A stretch of 64,000 nt of DNA from Kluyvera intermedia (GTDB lineage Bacteria; Pseudomonadota; Gammaproteobacteria; Enterobacterales; Enterobacteriaceae). A program made the translations under genes and the position numbers. A model generated the notes under the pieces. The model was not told the origin of the DNA, searched no databases, and was given only the letters and a program-made list of their open reading frames with translations. Of the stretch, positions 17,670 to 26,821 are shown one piece after another. Position 1 is the stretch's first letter. Every line of letters starts with the position of its first letter. The DNA lies in the NCBI RefSeq assembly GCF_034424175.1, contig NZ_CP139986.1:744001-808000 (forward strand), in the 5' to 3' direction.

Positions 17670-18329
17670 TCACGCGTCGCAGTATTTTTTCTTAATCACC
17701 ACGATAACCGTGCCCAAAAGACCCGCGACCAGCAGAACAATCGGCAGGATCATCAAACAGGTCATCACCTGGTCTTCGTGGCGTTTCACAAACGGAATCA
17801 TGCTCAAGGCATAGCCCAGACCGGTCACCACAGCGACCCACAACAGCGCGCTCAGCCAGTTGAACAACTGGAAACGACGGTTAGGCAGCCCGGAAATCCC
17901 CGCCATTGTAGGCAGTAAGGTGCGCACAAATGCCAGAAAACGTCCCGCCAGGAGCGCCAGCAAACCGTGTCTGTCAAACATGCAGGTTGCACGCTGAAGG
18001 TATTTATCCGGCAGCTGTGACATCCAGCTCTTTACCACACGGGTGTTTCCCAACCAGCGACCCTGAAGATAGCTTAGCCAACAGCCCAGACTGGCGGCGG
18101 TCGTCAGGATAATGAGTGTCGGCACGTAGCCCATCACGCCCTTCGCAATGAGCGCGCCCGCCAATAGCAACAGGCTATCACCGGGTAAAAATGACGCGGG
18201 AAGCAGGCCGTTTTCCAGAAACAGTGTGGCAAACATGACCAGATAAACGATCCCCACAACGTGCGGATTCGCCAGAGCAGCAAAATCGTGCTGCCAAAGC
18301 GCGGCGACAATATCTTGAATTACGACCAT
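17670..18329 (-). CDS. yghB: DedA-family inner-membrane protein YghB
   Basis: The 219-residue polytopic protein is the same length as E. coli YghB. The DedA/VTT family is needed, redundantly with YqjA, for division, envelope integrity and proton-motive-force homeostasis. The conserved membrane-embedded motif FLENGLLPASFLPGDSLL and the later GRFLAFVRTLLPTMAG with its key Arg residues are present, and hydrophobic helices cover most of the length. The tail is basic (VVIKKKYCDA). The ATG at 18329 follows AGGA and gives the family start; an ATG 6 bases upstream is possible. Confidence 0.95.
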   Translation of the reverse strand: MVVIQDIVAALWQHDFAALANPHVVGIVYLVMFATLFLENGLLPASFLPGDSLLLLAGALIAKGVMGYVPTLIILTTAASLGCWLSYLQGRWLGNTRVVKSWMSQLPDKYLQRATCMFDRHGLLALLAGRFLAFVRTLLPTMAGISGLPNRRFQLFNWLSALLWVAVVTGLGYALSMIPFVKRHEDQVMTCLMILPIVLLVAGLLGTVIVVIKKKYCDA

Positions 18330-18456
18330 GAACATTCCTGTGGAACAGCATTTTCGCCCATTGTACGCGTGAAAGATGAAGAACACCTTGATCGTGTGCG
18401 CAACAAATGAAGCGACGTTGTTCTGAATTACTGACAACAATGCGGGATTGGTTTAC

Positions 18457-18480
18457 ACCCGGCGCCAGGCGACGCCGGGC
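18457..18480. terminator. Hairpin after metC
   Basis: ACCCGGCG and CGCCGGGC form a GC stem just beyond the metC stop (12 bp). No U-run follows on the minus strand, so it may act as an mRNA-stabilising hairpin or weak terminator. Confidence 0.45.
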
Positions 18481-18491
18481 TTGAGGTTATG

Positions 18492-19679
18492 TTACACGAT
18501 GCGTGAAAAACCTGCTGATAAATCCGCAATCAGATCGTCAACGTTTTCTAAACCGATATGAACGCGAATCAGGGTGCCGCTGAAATCAATTTTGCCGTCG
18601 GGACGGATCTCCTGAAGCTCTTCTGGCTGATTAGCAAGGATCAACGACTCGAAGCCGCCCCACGAATACGCCATGCTGAACAAGGTGAAATTATCGAGAT
18701 AGGTTGCCAGTTCATCCTGAGTTAAATGCTTTTTCAGAACGAACGAGAACAAGCCGCTGCTGCCAGTAAAGTCACGTTTCCAGAACTCATGCCCTTTACT
18801 GCCCGGCAGTGCAGGATGGTTGACGCGTTCAACCTGTGGCTGCTGGGCGAGCCATTCGGCGACTTTCAGGCTGCTTTCATGGTGCTGACGTAAACGCACG
18901 CCCAGCGTTCGCAGGCCGCGACTGGTCATATAGGCCGTGTCGGCATCAAGCATCTGGCCCATCAGATAGGCATTCTCACGCAGCTGCGCCCAGCACCGTT
19001 CGTTAGAGACCGCGGTACCCACCATCGCATCGGAGTGGCCAATCAGGTATTTGGTGCCCGCCTGAATGGAGATATCGATGCCGAATTCCAGCGCTTTAAA
19101 CAAAATACCCGCCGCCCAGGTGTTATCGATCATGATGATGGCGTCCGGTGCCACGCGGCGCACGGCGGCAACAATTGCCGGAACGTCGTGTACTTCCATA
19201 GTGATGGAACCCGGGGATTCAAGGAACACCACTTTAGTATTGGGCTGAACAAGCGCTGCAATCTCCTCGCCAATCAAGGGATCAAACCAACTTGTTGTCA
19301 CGCCCAGTTTGCCGAGAATTTTGGAACAGAAATCCTGGGTAGGTTCGTAGGCGGTATTGGTCACCAGAATATGGTCACCCTGCTCGACAAACGCCAGAAT
19401 CGTATTCGCGACCGCCGCCGCACCACAGGGGAACAGTGCGCAGCCTGCACCGCCTTCCAGCTCGCACATCGCTTCTTGTAAGGAGAAGTGGGTTAAGGTC
19501 CCGCGACGTCCGTAAAACAGCTCGCCGTTAGCGCGGTTGTGGGTGGCATGTTTCTTGGCAGCCACCGTTTCAAAGACCAGCGAGGATGCACGCTGAATCA
19601 CGCTGTTCACCGATCCTTGCGTAAATTTCTTGCTGCGTCCGGCGTTAACCAGCGCGGTATCGAGGTGCTTGTCTGCCAT
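18492..19679 (-). CDS. metC: Cystathionine beta-lyase MetC
   Basis: This 395-residue PLP enzyme, identical in length to E. coli MetC, splits cystathionine to homocysteine, pyruvate and ammonia, the second-last step of methionine synthesis. PLP binds Lys210 in SIQAGTKYLIGHSDAM; the Asp that contacts the pyridine nitrogen is in IIMIDNTWAAG. The YGRRGTLTHFSLQEAM loop near residue 56 contacts the neighbouring subunit's cofactor. Two tandem MetJ boxes just upstream of the start point to repression by MetJ with S-adenosylmethionine. It is divergent from exbB, as in E. coli. Confidence 0.97.
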   Translation of the reverse strand: MADKHLDTALVNAGRSKKFTQGSVNSVIQRASSLVFETVAAKKHATHNRANGELFYGRRGTLTHFSLQEAMCELEGGAGCALFPCGAAAVANTILAFVEQGDHILVTNTAYEPTQDFCSKILGKLGVTTSWFDPLIGEEIAALVQPNTKVVFLESPGSITMEVHDVPAIVAAVRRVAPDAIIMIDNTWAAGILFKALEFGIDISIQAGTKYLIGHSDAMVGTAVSNERCWAQLRENAYLMGQMLDADTAYMTSRGLRTLGVRLRQHHESSLKVAEWLAQQPQVERVNHPALPGSKGHEFWKRDFTGSSGLFSFVLKKHLTQDELATYLDNFTLFSMAYSWGGFESLILANQPEELQEIRPDGKIDFSGTLIRVHIGLENVDDLIADLSAGFSRIV

Positions 19680-19698
19680 CTTGTGTTTACCTGTTTTT

Positions 19699-19714
19699 AT
19701 ACGTCTGGACGTCT
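19699..19714 (-). promoter_or_regulatory. Two tandem MetJ boxes before metC
   Basis: Read on the minus strand the two 8-mers are AGACGTCC and AGACGTAT, close to the consensus AGACGTCT and directly adjacent as MetJ needs. They lie 20-35 bp upstream of the metC start codon. Confidence 0.85.
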
Positions 19715-19848
19715 AAACTAACACGATTGCAGAGAGGGTGTACCGTTTCACATGCATACAGTAGAAAATTTTGCTTTAACGCGCGCGGAAAACTTTTTTA
19801 CTGCGTAAGCGCAAGGAAAATAAGTGTGATTTAGGTCAATATGCAAAT

Positions 19849-19870
19849 ACTAATGAGAACTACTATCAAT
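19849..19870. promoter_or_regulatory. Candidate Fur box before exbB
   Basis: The AT-rich sequence ACTAATGAGAACTACTATCA resembles the 19-bp Fur consensus in both half-sites (TGATAGTAGT and TCATTAGT on the minus strand). exbBD is Fur-repressed in E. coli, and the site is about 60 bp before the start codon. Confidence 0.5.
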
Positions 19871-19930
19871 TCGAAGTTTTTTTGATATTATTGTGCTCAG
19901 ATTTTGTGATTTATGTCCTGGAGATACACA

Positions 19931-20662
19931 GTGGGTAATAATTTGATGCAGGCGGATCTCTCCGTTTGGGGTATGTATCAACATGCCGACATCGTGGTTA
20001 AAGTGGTCATGATTGGTCTGATACTGGCATCCGTCGTCACCTGGGCTATTTTCTTCAGTAAGGGTGCCGAACTTCTCGCCCATAAGCGCCGCCTCAAGCG
20101 CGAACAAAAACTGTTAGGTGACGTACGTTCCCTTAACCAGGCGAGCGAAGTGGCGACGGCGTTTGATGCCCGCAGCTTGAGCAGTCAGTTAATTAACGAA
20201 GCGCAGAACGAGCTGGAGCTCTCTGCGGGTTCGGAAGACAACGAAGGCATTAAAGAGCGTACCGGTTTCCGTCTTGAGCGTCGCGTGGCGGCGGTTGGGC
20301 GTCACATGGGACGCGGCAATGGCTTCTTGGCGACTATCGGTGCAATCTCCCCGTTCGTCGGCCTGTTTGGTACCGTGTGGGGTATCATGAACAGCTTCAT
20401 CGGGATTGCTCAAACGCAAACCACTAACCTGGCGGTCGTCGCACCTGGTATCGCAGAAGCCCTGCTGGCAACGGCAATTGGCCTGTTTGCTGCGATTCCT
20501 GCGGTTGTTATCTACAACATCTTTGCGCGTCTTATCGGTGGCTTCAAAGCGAACCTCAGCGATGTTGCTGCTCAGGTATTGCTGCTGCAAAGCCGCGATC
20601 TGGATCTTAGCGCCAGCGGCGTACATCCGGTTCGTACCGCCCAGAAATTACGAGTAGGTTAA
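19931..20662 (+). CDS. exbB: TonB energy-coupling protein ExbB
   Basis: The 243-residue inner-membrane protein forms the pentameric proton channel of the TonB-ExbB-ExbD complex, which powers outer-membrane siderophore and vitamin B12 uptake. Three hydrophobic segments are visible: about residues 16-38, and two in the C-terminal half within the conserved GFLATIGAISPFVGLFGTVWGIM and IAEALLATAIGLFAAIPAVVIYN regions. The start is a GTG at 19931 (VGNNLMQADLSVWGMYQHAD), matching the E. coli N-terminus; the upstream ATG would add residues not found in the family. exbD begins 6 bp after its stop. Confidence 0.96.
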   Translation: MGNNLMQADLSVWGMYQHADIVVKVVMIGLILASVVTWAIFFSKGAELLAHKRRLKREQKLLGDVRSLNQASEVATAFDARSLSSQLINEAQNELELSAGSEDNEGIKERTGFRLERRVAAVGRHMGRGNGFLATIGAISPFVGLFGTVWGIMNSFIGIAQTQTTNLAVVAPGIAEALLATAIGLFAAIPAVVIYNIFARLIGGFKANLSDVAAQVLLLQSRDLDLSASGVHPVRTAQKLRVG

Positions 20663-20668
20663 TGCCCC

Positions 20669-21094
20669 ATGGCTATGCGTCTTAATGAAAATCTGGACGA
20701 TACCGGCGAAATGCATGACATCAACGTAACGCCGTTTATCGACGTTATGTTGGTACTGCTGATTATCTTCATGGTGGCTGCTCCGCTGGCGACCGTGGAT
20801 GTGAAAGTTAATCTGCCGGCCTCCTCCAGCCAACCGCAGCCGCGTCCGGAAAAACCGATTTATCTGTCGGTGAAAGCGGACAAATCCATGTTCCTCGGCA
20901 ACGAACCGATTACTGATGACAACATGGTGACGTCGCTCGATGCGCTGACGGAAGGCAAGAAAGATACCACCGTCTTCTTCCGTGCCGATAAAACGGTAGA
21001 TTACGAAACGATGATGAAGGTGATGGATACCTTGCATCAGGCGGGCTATCTGAAGATTGGCCTCGTCGGCGAAGAAACCGTCGCGAAAAAGTAA
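20669..21094 (+). CDS. exbD: TonB energy-coupling protein ExbD
   Basis: This 141-residue single-pass inner-membrane protein is equal in length to E. coli ExbD. The transmembrane helix (about 20-43) contains the essential proton-carrying Asp25 in NVTPFIDVMLVLLIIFM. The rest is a periplasmic domain with the family-typical VSVKADKSMFLGN and DKTVDYETMMKVMDTLHQAGYLKIGLV segments. It is co-transcribed with exbB, and a stem-loop follows the stop codon. Confidence 0.97.
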   Translation: MAMRLNENLDDTGEMHDINVTPFIDVMLVLLIIFMVAAPLATVDVKVNLPASSSQPQPRPEKPIYLSVKADKSMFLGNEPITDDNMVTSLDALTEGKKDTTVFFRADKTVDYETMMKVMDTLHQAGYLKIGLVGEETVAKK

Positions 21095-21101
21095 GTCTCC
21101 C

Positions 21102-21136
21102 GAATGGCGCATTTTATGCGCCATTCGCTATTTTAC
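21102..21136 (+). terminator. Terminator after exbD
   Basis: GAATGGCGCAT and ATGCGCCATTC form a stem with a TTT-containing loop, followed by GCTATTTTAC. It closes the exbBD unit. Confidence 0.75.
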
Positions 21137-21330
21137 TGCCTACTCAATAAATATTTCCCTTAAGTCTTATTATTCTCCAGCGATAACAGTATGGGTTAAA
21201 TAATATTTAGCCTGACTTAATTTCATCAATATATTTTTAACCTTGTAGTGGCTAGCCATAAATAACCTTTCTACGCTTAATCCTGAACGCTAACAATAAT
21301 ATAAAACACCTGCGGCGGACGGAAAATAAT

Positions 21331-22782
21331 ATGGCTATAACAACTGCAAAAGATGCCGATGGATTGCATCACGATCTGTTTTCATTATCCTCAATTCGTC
21401 AAAGAGCAGACCGGCTACTGCTGGTACTAAGCTGGGTGATGTGGGCCGTGTCGCTGGGTGTTGGCGGTATGAATGAGAACTTCACGCTGGCGCTAATCGC
21501 GGCGAGCATTCTATCGGTGCTGGCGACGATAATGACGCTACTCTTTGCCGGTAAATTACTCACCCGCCTGGTGTATGCTGTTATTTTAATGGCTTATTCT
21601 GCGCTGCTTATTCAGCTTGGTGGTGGTGAAACCGAATACCATTTTTCTGTTTTTGTCCTGCTCTCAGCGCTGTTGGCGTGGCGAGACTGGCGGCCATTAA
21701 TGATGGGGGCCGGAGTGATTGCGCTGCATCACCTGACCTTTAATTATTTGCAGGAATATGGTCTTTTCAATATTACCGTCTTTATGCACACCGGCCTGCA
21801 TATGGTTGTCATGCACGGGGTGTATGTCGTGGCGCAGACGGTATTTTTGGTGTTCCTCGCCGTGCGCATGGAACAGGATGCGCGTTCGGCCAGCGAAGTG
21901 GCAAAGCTTGCTGCGGTAATTAACCGGGAATCCGGCTACCTGACGCTGGCGCACGATGCTAAAACCAGCCGCTCTCCGTTTGCCCGTACCTTTAGTCTGA
22001 CGCTGGACGCGATGCGCAAAACGCTGGAGCAGGTAAGTGGTAACGTCTCGCAACTGCTGGAAGCTTCACAAACGTTGCTTCAGCGTAATACCGCACTGTC
22101 TGAACGTACCGATAACCAGGCGCGCTCGTTAGCGGTGACTGCCAGCGCAATGGAGCAATTAGCCGCCGCGGCCTCGCTCACCAATGATAAGGCCAACGAA
22201 GCGCGTACGCTGGCGATGCAAGCCAGCGACGTTGCCCGTCAGGGTGGGGACAATATTCGTTCGGCTATGACCTCAATGATCCATATTCGTGATGAATCCT
22301 TAAAAATTAACGGCATTCTGGAGCTGATTGACGGCATTGCCTTCCAGACCAATATTTTGTCGCTGAACGCTTCCGTGGAAGCCGCCCGTGCGGGGGCTCA
22401 TGGCAAAGGTTTTGCGGTTGTTGCGGCGGAAGTACGTACGCTGGCGCTACGTTGTGAGGGTGCCGCGAGGGATATTCGTCAATTGATTGCTACCTCGGTG
22501 GAGCGGACGCATCAGGGAGCGAGTCAGGTTGAGCAGGCAGGGGAAACCATGGCGGCGATTATCCATAACATCAACAGCTTACAGGCCTGCGTCGACGTGC
22601 TGTCATCTATGAGCGAACAGCAGCGTACCAGCGTACTGCAAATGAAAGGCAGCATTGCGCATATTGATGCCAGCGTGCAGGAGAACGTACAGCACGTGGC
22701 GCAGACTATTCAGGTGGCACATCAGCAGCAGCGACATACCGGTGAGCTTAAGTCGGCCATCTCGGTATTCCGCCTGGTGTGA
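21331..22782 (+). CDS. Methyl-accepting chemotaxis protein with multi-helix membrane sensor
   Basis: The 483-residue protein has no periplasmic four-helix sensor. Residues ~25-185 are a bundle of about five or six hydrophobic helices with short loops. Within it, EYHFSVFVLLSALLAWRDWR and the following AGVIALHHLTF carry conserved-looking Glu, His and Arg residues. I recall the same pattern in other membrane-embedded receptors and diguanylate cyclases; its ligand is not known to me. The cytoplasmic half has the chemoreceptor hairpin tip IDGIAFQTNILSLNASVEAARAG, then GKGFAVVAAEVRTLA. I see no clear HAMP domain and no NWETF-type C-terminal pentapeptide, so adaptation enzymes would need to be recruited by other receptors. 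Confidence 0.88.
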   Translation: MAITTAKDADGLHHDLFSLSSIRQRADRLLLVLSWVMWAVSLGVGGMNENFTLALIAASILSVLATIMTLLFAGKLLTRLVYAVILMAYSALLIQLGGGETEYHFSVFVLLSALLAWRDWRPLMMGAGVIALHHLTFNYLQEYGLFNITVFMHTGLHMVVMHGVYVVAQTVFLVFLAVRMEQDARSASEVAKLAAVINRESGYLTLAHDAKTSRSPFARTFSLTLDAMRKTLEQVSGNVSQLLEASQTLLQRNTALSERTDNQARSLAVTASAMEQLAAAASLTNDKANEARTLAMQASDVARQGGDNIRSAMTSMIHIRDESLKINGILELIDGIAFQTNILSLNASVEAARAGAHGKGFAVVAAEVRTLALRCEGAARDIRQLIATSVERTHQGASQVEQAGETMAAIIHNINSLQACVDVLSSMSEQQRTSVLQMKGSIAHIDASVQENVQHVAQTIQVAHQQQRHTGELKSAISVFRLV

Positions 22783-22935
22783 GGTCACAAAACTGAAAGA
22801 TGTATGACAAATAGTCCAGTTATGTGACAACTTACGCAGTTGCCAGAAAACGTAATGCCAGTACGAAAAATGACAATAGGATTGTGATTTTCATCCTCCT
22901 ACATTGAAGCCTCTTCAATTCGGGAGGAATGATTC

Positions 22936-24363
22936 GTGGCAAATGACACTAAATTGTCGATCGCAGAAAAACTGGGATACGGCATGGGCGACGCCGCTTG
23001 CGGCATCGTCTACTCTTCGGTAACGATGTTTTTGACCTGGTTCTACACCGATATTTACGGCCTCTCCGCGGCAGCGGTGGGGGTGATGTTCCTCGTGACT
23101 CGCGTGCTGGATGCGATAACCGATCCGCTCACGGGGATTGTCGCCGACCGGGTAAAAACCCGCTGGGGGCACTTCCGTCCCTGGCTTATCTGGTTTGCGA
23201 TCCCCTATGCTGTGCTGGCCGTGATGACCTTCACCACGCCTGCCTTTAGTGAGTCTGGCAAGCTGGTTTATGCCTATCTGACCTACACCTTGCTGATGCT
23301 GTGTTACACCTTTATCAATATTCCTTACTGCGCGCTGGGTGGCGTGATCACCCGCGATGAAAAGGATCGTCTGTCCGCGCAGTCCTACCGCTTCACTATC
23401 TCGTCAGTGGCAGGATTGATGGTTTCGGTTGCCACGCTATTCCTGGTCGATTATCTGGGCAAAGACGATAAGCAGTTCGGCTTCCAGGCGACCATGGGGA
23501 TCATGGGGGCTATCGCTATTGTAATGCTGGTGTTCTGCTTCTTCTCCACCAAAGAGCGCGTGGCACCGGCGGTCGAACAGCAAAGTAGTATCCGTGAAGA
23601 TTTGCGCTCATTACTGGCAAACGATCAGTGGCGGATCGTGGCTGTCATCACCTTCTTCTCCAGCATGGCCGGAGTCATGCGCGGCGCAGCAACGCTGTAC
23701 TACGCCACCTATTTAATGATGGGCGGGGTGGAGTCGGCGGCAGGCACGGCGATGAAATCAGCGTTTATCTCAACCAGCGTGGTCGGCACTATTATTGGCA
23801 GCATCGCCGCAGGCTGGCTGGCCAAGCGTTACCGGGCGGTGTCGTTGTTTAAAAATATCAACCTGCTGCTGGTGGTGGTGGGTGTGATTATGTTCTTCGT
23901 GCCGCCGACCTGGCTGCCGGTCGTTTTCCCTCTGTACTTCCTCGTTGGCTTCTTCCATCAAATGTATCAACCGTTTAAGTGGAACATGATGGCTAACGCC
24001 GCCGACTACGGCGAGTGGAAGTTTGGTCGTCGCATCACTGGTTTATCTTACTCTGGCAACCTGTTCGCGCTGAAAATGGGCATGGCGGTTGCTGGTGCGG
24101 TGGTGGGCTTCTCGCTGGGACTGTTCGGTTATCAGGCTGGGGTTTCAGTACAAACGCCAATGGCCACGATGGGCATCGTTGGGCTGCTGATATTGGGGCC
24201 ATCGCTGTCTTATCTGGTGCTGTGGTGGTTGTCGCGCTTCTACAAACTGGACGACAAAGCCATGGCAACCATTCAGCGTGATTTGTCCGCTCGTCAGCAG
24301 GCGAATTCCACGAAGGTTAATGCGGAGCCAGAAACCGTGGCCAGCGTGTTACATAAAGCCTAA
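22936..24363 (+). CDS. GPH-family sugar:cation symporter (XynP/YagG-like)
   Basis: The 475-residue polytopic membrane protein belongs to the glycoside-pentoside-hexuronide family. It begins KLSIAEKLGYGMGDAACG and has DPLTGIVADRVKTRWGHFRPWL, the loop that carries the family's conserved Arg/Lys/Asp residues. Later come NIPYCALGGVITRD and a long segment starting NAADYGEWKFGRRITGL. About twelve hydrophobic helices fit the length. The start is a GTG at 22936 with GGGAGGA upstream. A GH43 beta-xylosidase begins 10 bp after its stop, so the cargo is probably xylobiose or short xylo-oligosaccharides. Confidence 0.9.
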   Translation: MANDTKLSIAEKLGYGMGDAACGIVYSSVTMFLTWFYTDIYGLSAAAVGVMFLVTRVLDAITDPLTGIVADRVKTRWGHFRPWLIWFAIPYAVLAVMTFTTPAFSESGKLVYAYLTYTLLMLCYTFINIPYCALGGVITRDEKDRLSAQSYRFTISSVAGLMVSVATLFLVDYLGKDDKQFGFQATMGIMGAIAIVMLVFCFFSTKERVAPAVEQQSSIREDLRSLLANDQWRIVAVITFFSSMAGVMRGAATLYYATYLMMGGVESAAGTAMKSAFISTSVVGTIIGSIAAGWLAKRYRAVSLFKNINLLLVVVGVIMFFVPPTWLPVVFPLYFLVGFFHQMYQPFKWNMMANAADYGEWKFGRRITGLSYSGNLFALKMGMAVAGAVVGFSLGLFGYQAGVSVQTPMATMGIVGLLILGPSLSYLVLWWLSRFYKLDDKAMATIQRDLSARQQANSTKVNAEPETVASVLHKA

Positions 24364-24373
24364 GGAGGGTACG

Positions 24374-25906
24374 ATGACATCGAACCATTACCATAATCCC
24401 ATCTTGTGCGCCGACTATTCAGACCCGGATATGGTGCGCGTCGGCGATGACTTTTTTATGGTCTCGTCGAGTTTTAACCATATGCCAGCGCTGCCAATTC
24501 TACACTCGACGGACCTGGTTAACTGGACGATTATCAACCACGTTTTCAACGCGTTACCGCTGGCGGGGTTTGATGAATACCAACCCGGAAAAGGGGTGTG
24601 GGCACCGTCCATTCGCTGGCATAACAATAAGCTGTGGGTATTTTTCAGTACCCCGGACGAAGGCATTTTCATGTCTCACACCGATGATGCCAGGGGCGAA
24701 TGGAGCGCCCCGCACTGCGTGCAACCGGCAAAAGGGTGGATAGATCCGTGCCCGTTCTGGGACGACAACGGAGAAGCCTGGCTGGTACATGCATTTGCCC
24801 ACAGTCGCAGTGGAATAAAACATCAGCTTCAGCTATTTGCCATGTCGCCGGACGGTACTTCGCTGCTAGGTGAAGGGCGCATTATTTATGATGGCAGCGT
24901 CGACCAGCCGACGCTGGAAGGGCCAAAAGTCTATAAACGGGGCGAGTGGTACTACATCTTTGCGCCTGCGGGCAGCGTAGAAACCGGCTGGGAAACGGTG
25001 TTACGAGCCAAGAGTATGACCGGCCCATGGCACGCGAAAAACGTACTGTTCCAGGGCAACACGCCGGTCAATGGCCCGCATCAGGGCGGCTGGGTTGAGC
25101 TGGACGACGGTGAATGCTGGTTTGTTCATTTCCAGGACGCGCATTTGTACGGGCGAGTAGTTCACCTGCAACCGATGCACTGGGAAGCAGATGGCTGGCC
25201 GCGTATTGGGGAGCAAATTGATGACGATGGCGTGGGGCAGCCGGTGATGCATTGGCCGCGTCCCGCAAGCCTGCGATCATCGCAGCCTATGTTACCGCAG
25301 ACCAGCGACGATTTTGTCGACGGTAAGCCCGGGCTGCAATGGCAGTGGCAGGCCAATCCTGACCCCGCGTGGCTGTTACCGGGCGACGGGCAGCTCAGCC
25401 TTCGCTGCTGTGGGTTACCGCAGGCGCAGGAGAAGCGCAATTTTTACTGGCTGCCTAACTTGCTGCTGCAAAAATTCCCGGCATGGCAGTTCAGTGCGCA
25501 GACCCGGATGACGCTGAATGCCGCCGCACCCGGCGATGCAGGCGGTTTGATTGTCTATGGTGAGCGTTATGCCGCGCTGCTTTTAGAGAACTGCAGCGAC
25601 AGGCAGCGGTTGCTGTGGGTCACGGGCTGGATGAGCGATACGGGCGTGGTGCACGAAAGCCGTCAGGCGCTGACCTATGTCGATGCGGCATTTTGTGAGA
25701 TGAAGGTGGTGGTTTCACTGGGCGGTATTTGCCGTTTTGCCTGGCGTCAGGGTGACGGTGACTGGCAGCGGGTTTGTCAGCCTTTCGCCGCTGGAAAAGG
25801 CAAATGGGTGGGGGCTAAGGTGGGGCTTGTCGCGTTATCGCTGGAGCAGGCAACATCGCGAGGTTCCTGCGCGTTCAATCATTTTGCTCTGGATATTAAC
25901 GGCTGA
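24374..25906 (+). CDS. Beta-xylosidase, glycoside hydrolase family 43
   Basis: This 510-residue cytosolic enzyme is predicted to release xylose from the non-reducing end of xylo-oligosaccharides. The N-terminal five-bladed beta-propeller carries the three GH43 acidic residues: Asp17 (YSDPDMVRVG, general base), Asp124 (GWIDPCPFW) and Glu182 (PTLEGPKVY, general acid). The C-terminal ~190 residues form the beta-sandwich typical of the XynB subgroup. The ATG at 24374 follows an AAGGAGG site immediately after the symporter stop, so the two are one operon. Its last 28 bp overlap the end of the converging gene at 25879. Confidence 0.92.
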   Translation: MTSNHYHNPILCADYSDPDMVRVGDDFFMVSSSFNHMPALPILHSTDLVNWTIINHVFNALPLAGFDEYQPGKGVWAPSIRWHNNKLWVFFSTPDEGIFMSHTDDARGEWSAPHCVQPAKGWIDPCPFWDDNGEAWLVHAFAHSRSGIKHQLQLFAMSPDGTSLLGEGRIIYDGSVDQPTLEGPKVYKRGEWYYIFAPAGSVETGWETVLRAKSMTGPWHAKNVLFQGNTPVNGPHQGGWVELDDGECWFVHFQDAHLYGRVVHLQPMHWEADGWPRIGEQIDDDGVGQPVMHWPRPASLRSSQPMLPQTSDDFVDGKPGLQWQWQANPDPAWLLPGDGQLSLRCCGLPQAQEKRNFYWLPNLLLQKFPAWQFSAQTRMTLNAAAPGDAGGLIVYGERYAALLLENCSDRQRLLWVTGWMSDTGVVHESRQALTYVDAAFCEMKVVVSLGGICRFAWRQGDGDWQRVCQPFAAGKGKWVGAKVGLVALSLEQATSRGSCAFNHFALDING

Positions 25907-26322
25907 TCTGCGCGTTTTTCCTCGTCTTTGTCGACATTGAGGATGACGTTAGCTGTCCGGTAATCTCCATCGGCCAGGCCGCGACTGATCGTTAGCGTCG
26001 CGGTCTCCCGACTCAGGACATGTTGATAGCAGGATTCCGTATGCGCGAGAATCTTATCGCGCAGATGGGGGTAACGTGCCATCACTTCGCACAGCGCAGC
26101 ACCAAAGATCTCTTCTTTGACTTGATAAGCGTAGATTTCGCGGCGATTTTGCCATTTCATCTTCACCAGCGTGGCAGGAATCGGTGCTTGAGGGCTGGAG
26201 ATCTGACGGCCCTGGGCATTTTTTTCATCACGCAGCACCTGAAGATTTCGCGCAAGGAGAGTGTCATCACTTATCTGCGGGCTTAACGCTATATTAGCCT
26301 CAGTAACATCGACAAGTTTCAT
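25879..26322 (-). CDS. Unrecognised 147-residue protein
   Basis: I do not recognise this protein. It has no signal peptide or membrane helix. It begins MKLVDVTEANIALSPQI, has a central KWQNRREIYAYQVKEEIFGAALCEVM segment, and ends in a charged tail (VDKDEEKRADQPLISRAK). It directly follows the gene at 26324 (1-bp gap) on the same strand, so the two are almost surely co-translated. Its 3' end overlaps the converging beta-xylosidase gene by 28 bp. Confidence 0.6.
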   Translation of the reverse strand: MKLVDVTEANIALSPQISDDTLLARNLQVLRDEKNAQGRQISSPQAPIPATLVKMKWQNRREIYAYQVKEEIFGAALCEVMARYPHLRDKILAHTESCYQHVLSRETATLTISRGLADGDYRTANVILNVDKDEEKRADQPLISRAK

Positions 26323-26323
26323 A

Positions 26324-26785
26324 CTACTTATCCGTCAGATTATAAAACAAAGGGGTGACTCTTTCCTGAGTCATTAAATTAAGCCAGATCTTATTACCGT
26401 CTTCATTTATTTCCTGGGTTTTTAACTCGATAATTTGACTTAACTCAAGTGCGGAAATCTCTCCCTGAAGTACCAGGTTATTTAGCATAAGGGCAAAAGC
26501 TTCAATTTTAGCCACGCGATATAATCGGTCTTTAATATGACGATCGTGCTCTTCAAGCAAGGGATTACGCGACTGCCCGCCGCCCAGCAATATCTCATCC
26601 TGCCAATCAGCGAGCGTAGCCTTCGCAGGCAGCGGTTCTTGAGTTGCTTTCATATCAGGGTTTTCGGCATCAATAGCCGAGATACAAAAGCGAGCTGGGA
26701 TAAGGGTTTCAGCGATCATATAGGCGTCATCATTGATTGGCTGGAGCGTGATTTTTATTATAGTGAGGTTCGTTGACATTATCAT
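26324..26785 (-). CDS. Unrecognised 153-residue protein
   Basis: I do not recognise a family. The protein is soluble and acidic. An N-terminal strand region (NLTIIKITLQPINDDAYMIAET) is followed by a proline-rich stretch and a helical C-terminal part (LYRVAKIEAFALMLNNLVLQGEISALELSQIIELKTQ). The start could be the ATG at 26785 or the one at 26779; neither has a strong ribosome site. It is the first gene of a two-gene unit with 25879-26322. It lies head to head with the membrane-anchored gene at 26822, the two starts being only 36 bp apart. Confidence 0.6.
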   Translation of the reverse strand: MIMSTNLTIIKITLQPINDDAYMIAETLIPARFCISAIDAENPDMKATQEPLPAKATLADWQDEILLGGGQSRNPLLEEHDRHIKDRLYRVAKIEAFALMLNNLVLQGEISALELSQIIELKTQEINEDGNKIWLNLMTQERVTPLFYNLTDK

Positions 26786-26821
26786 GGAGCACTTTTAAAA
26801 TCAAAAAAAGTGGAGAAAACC

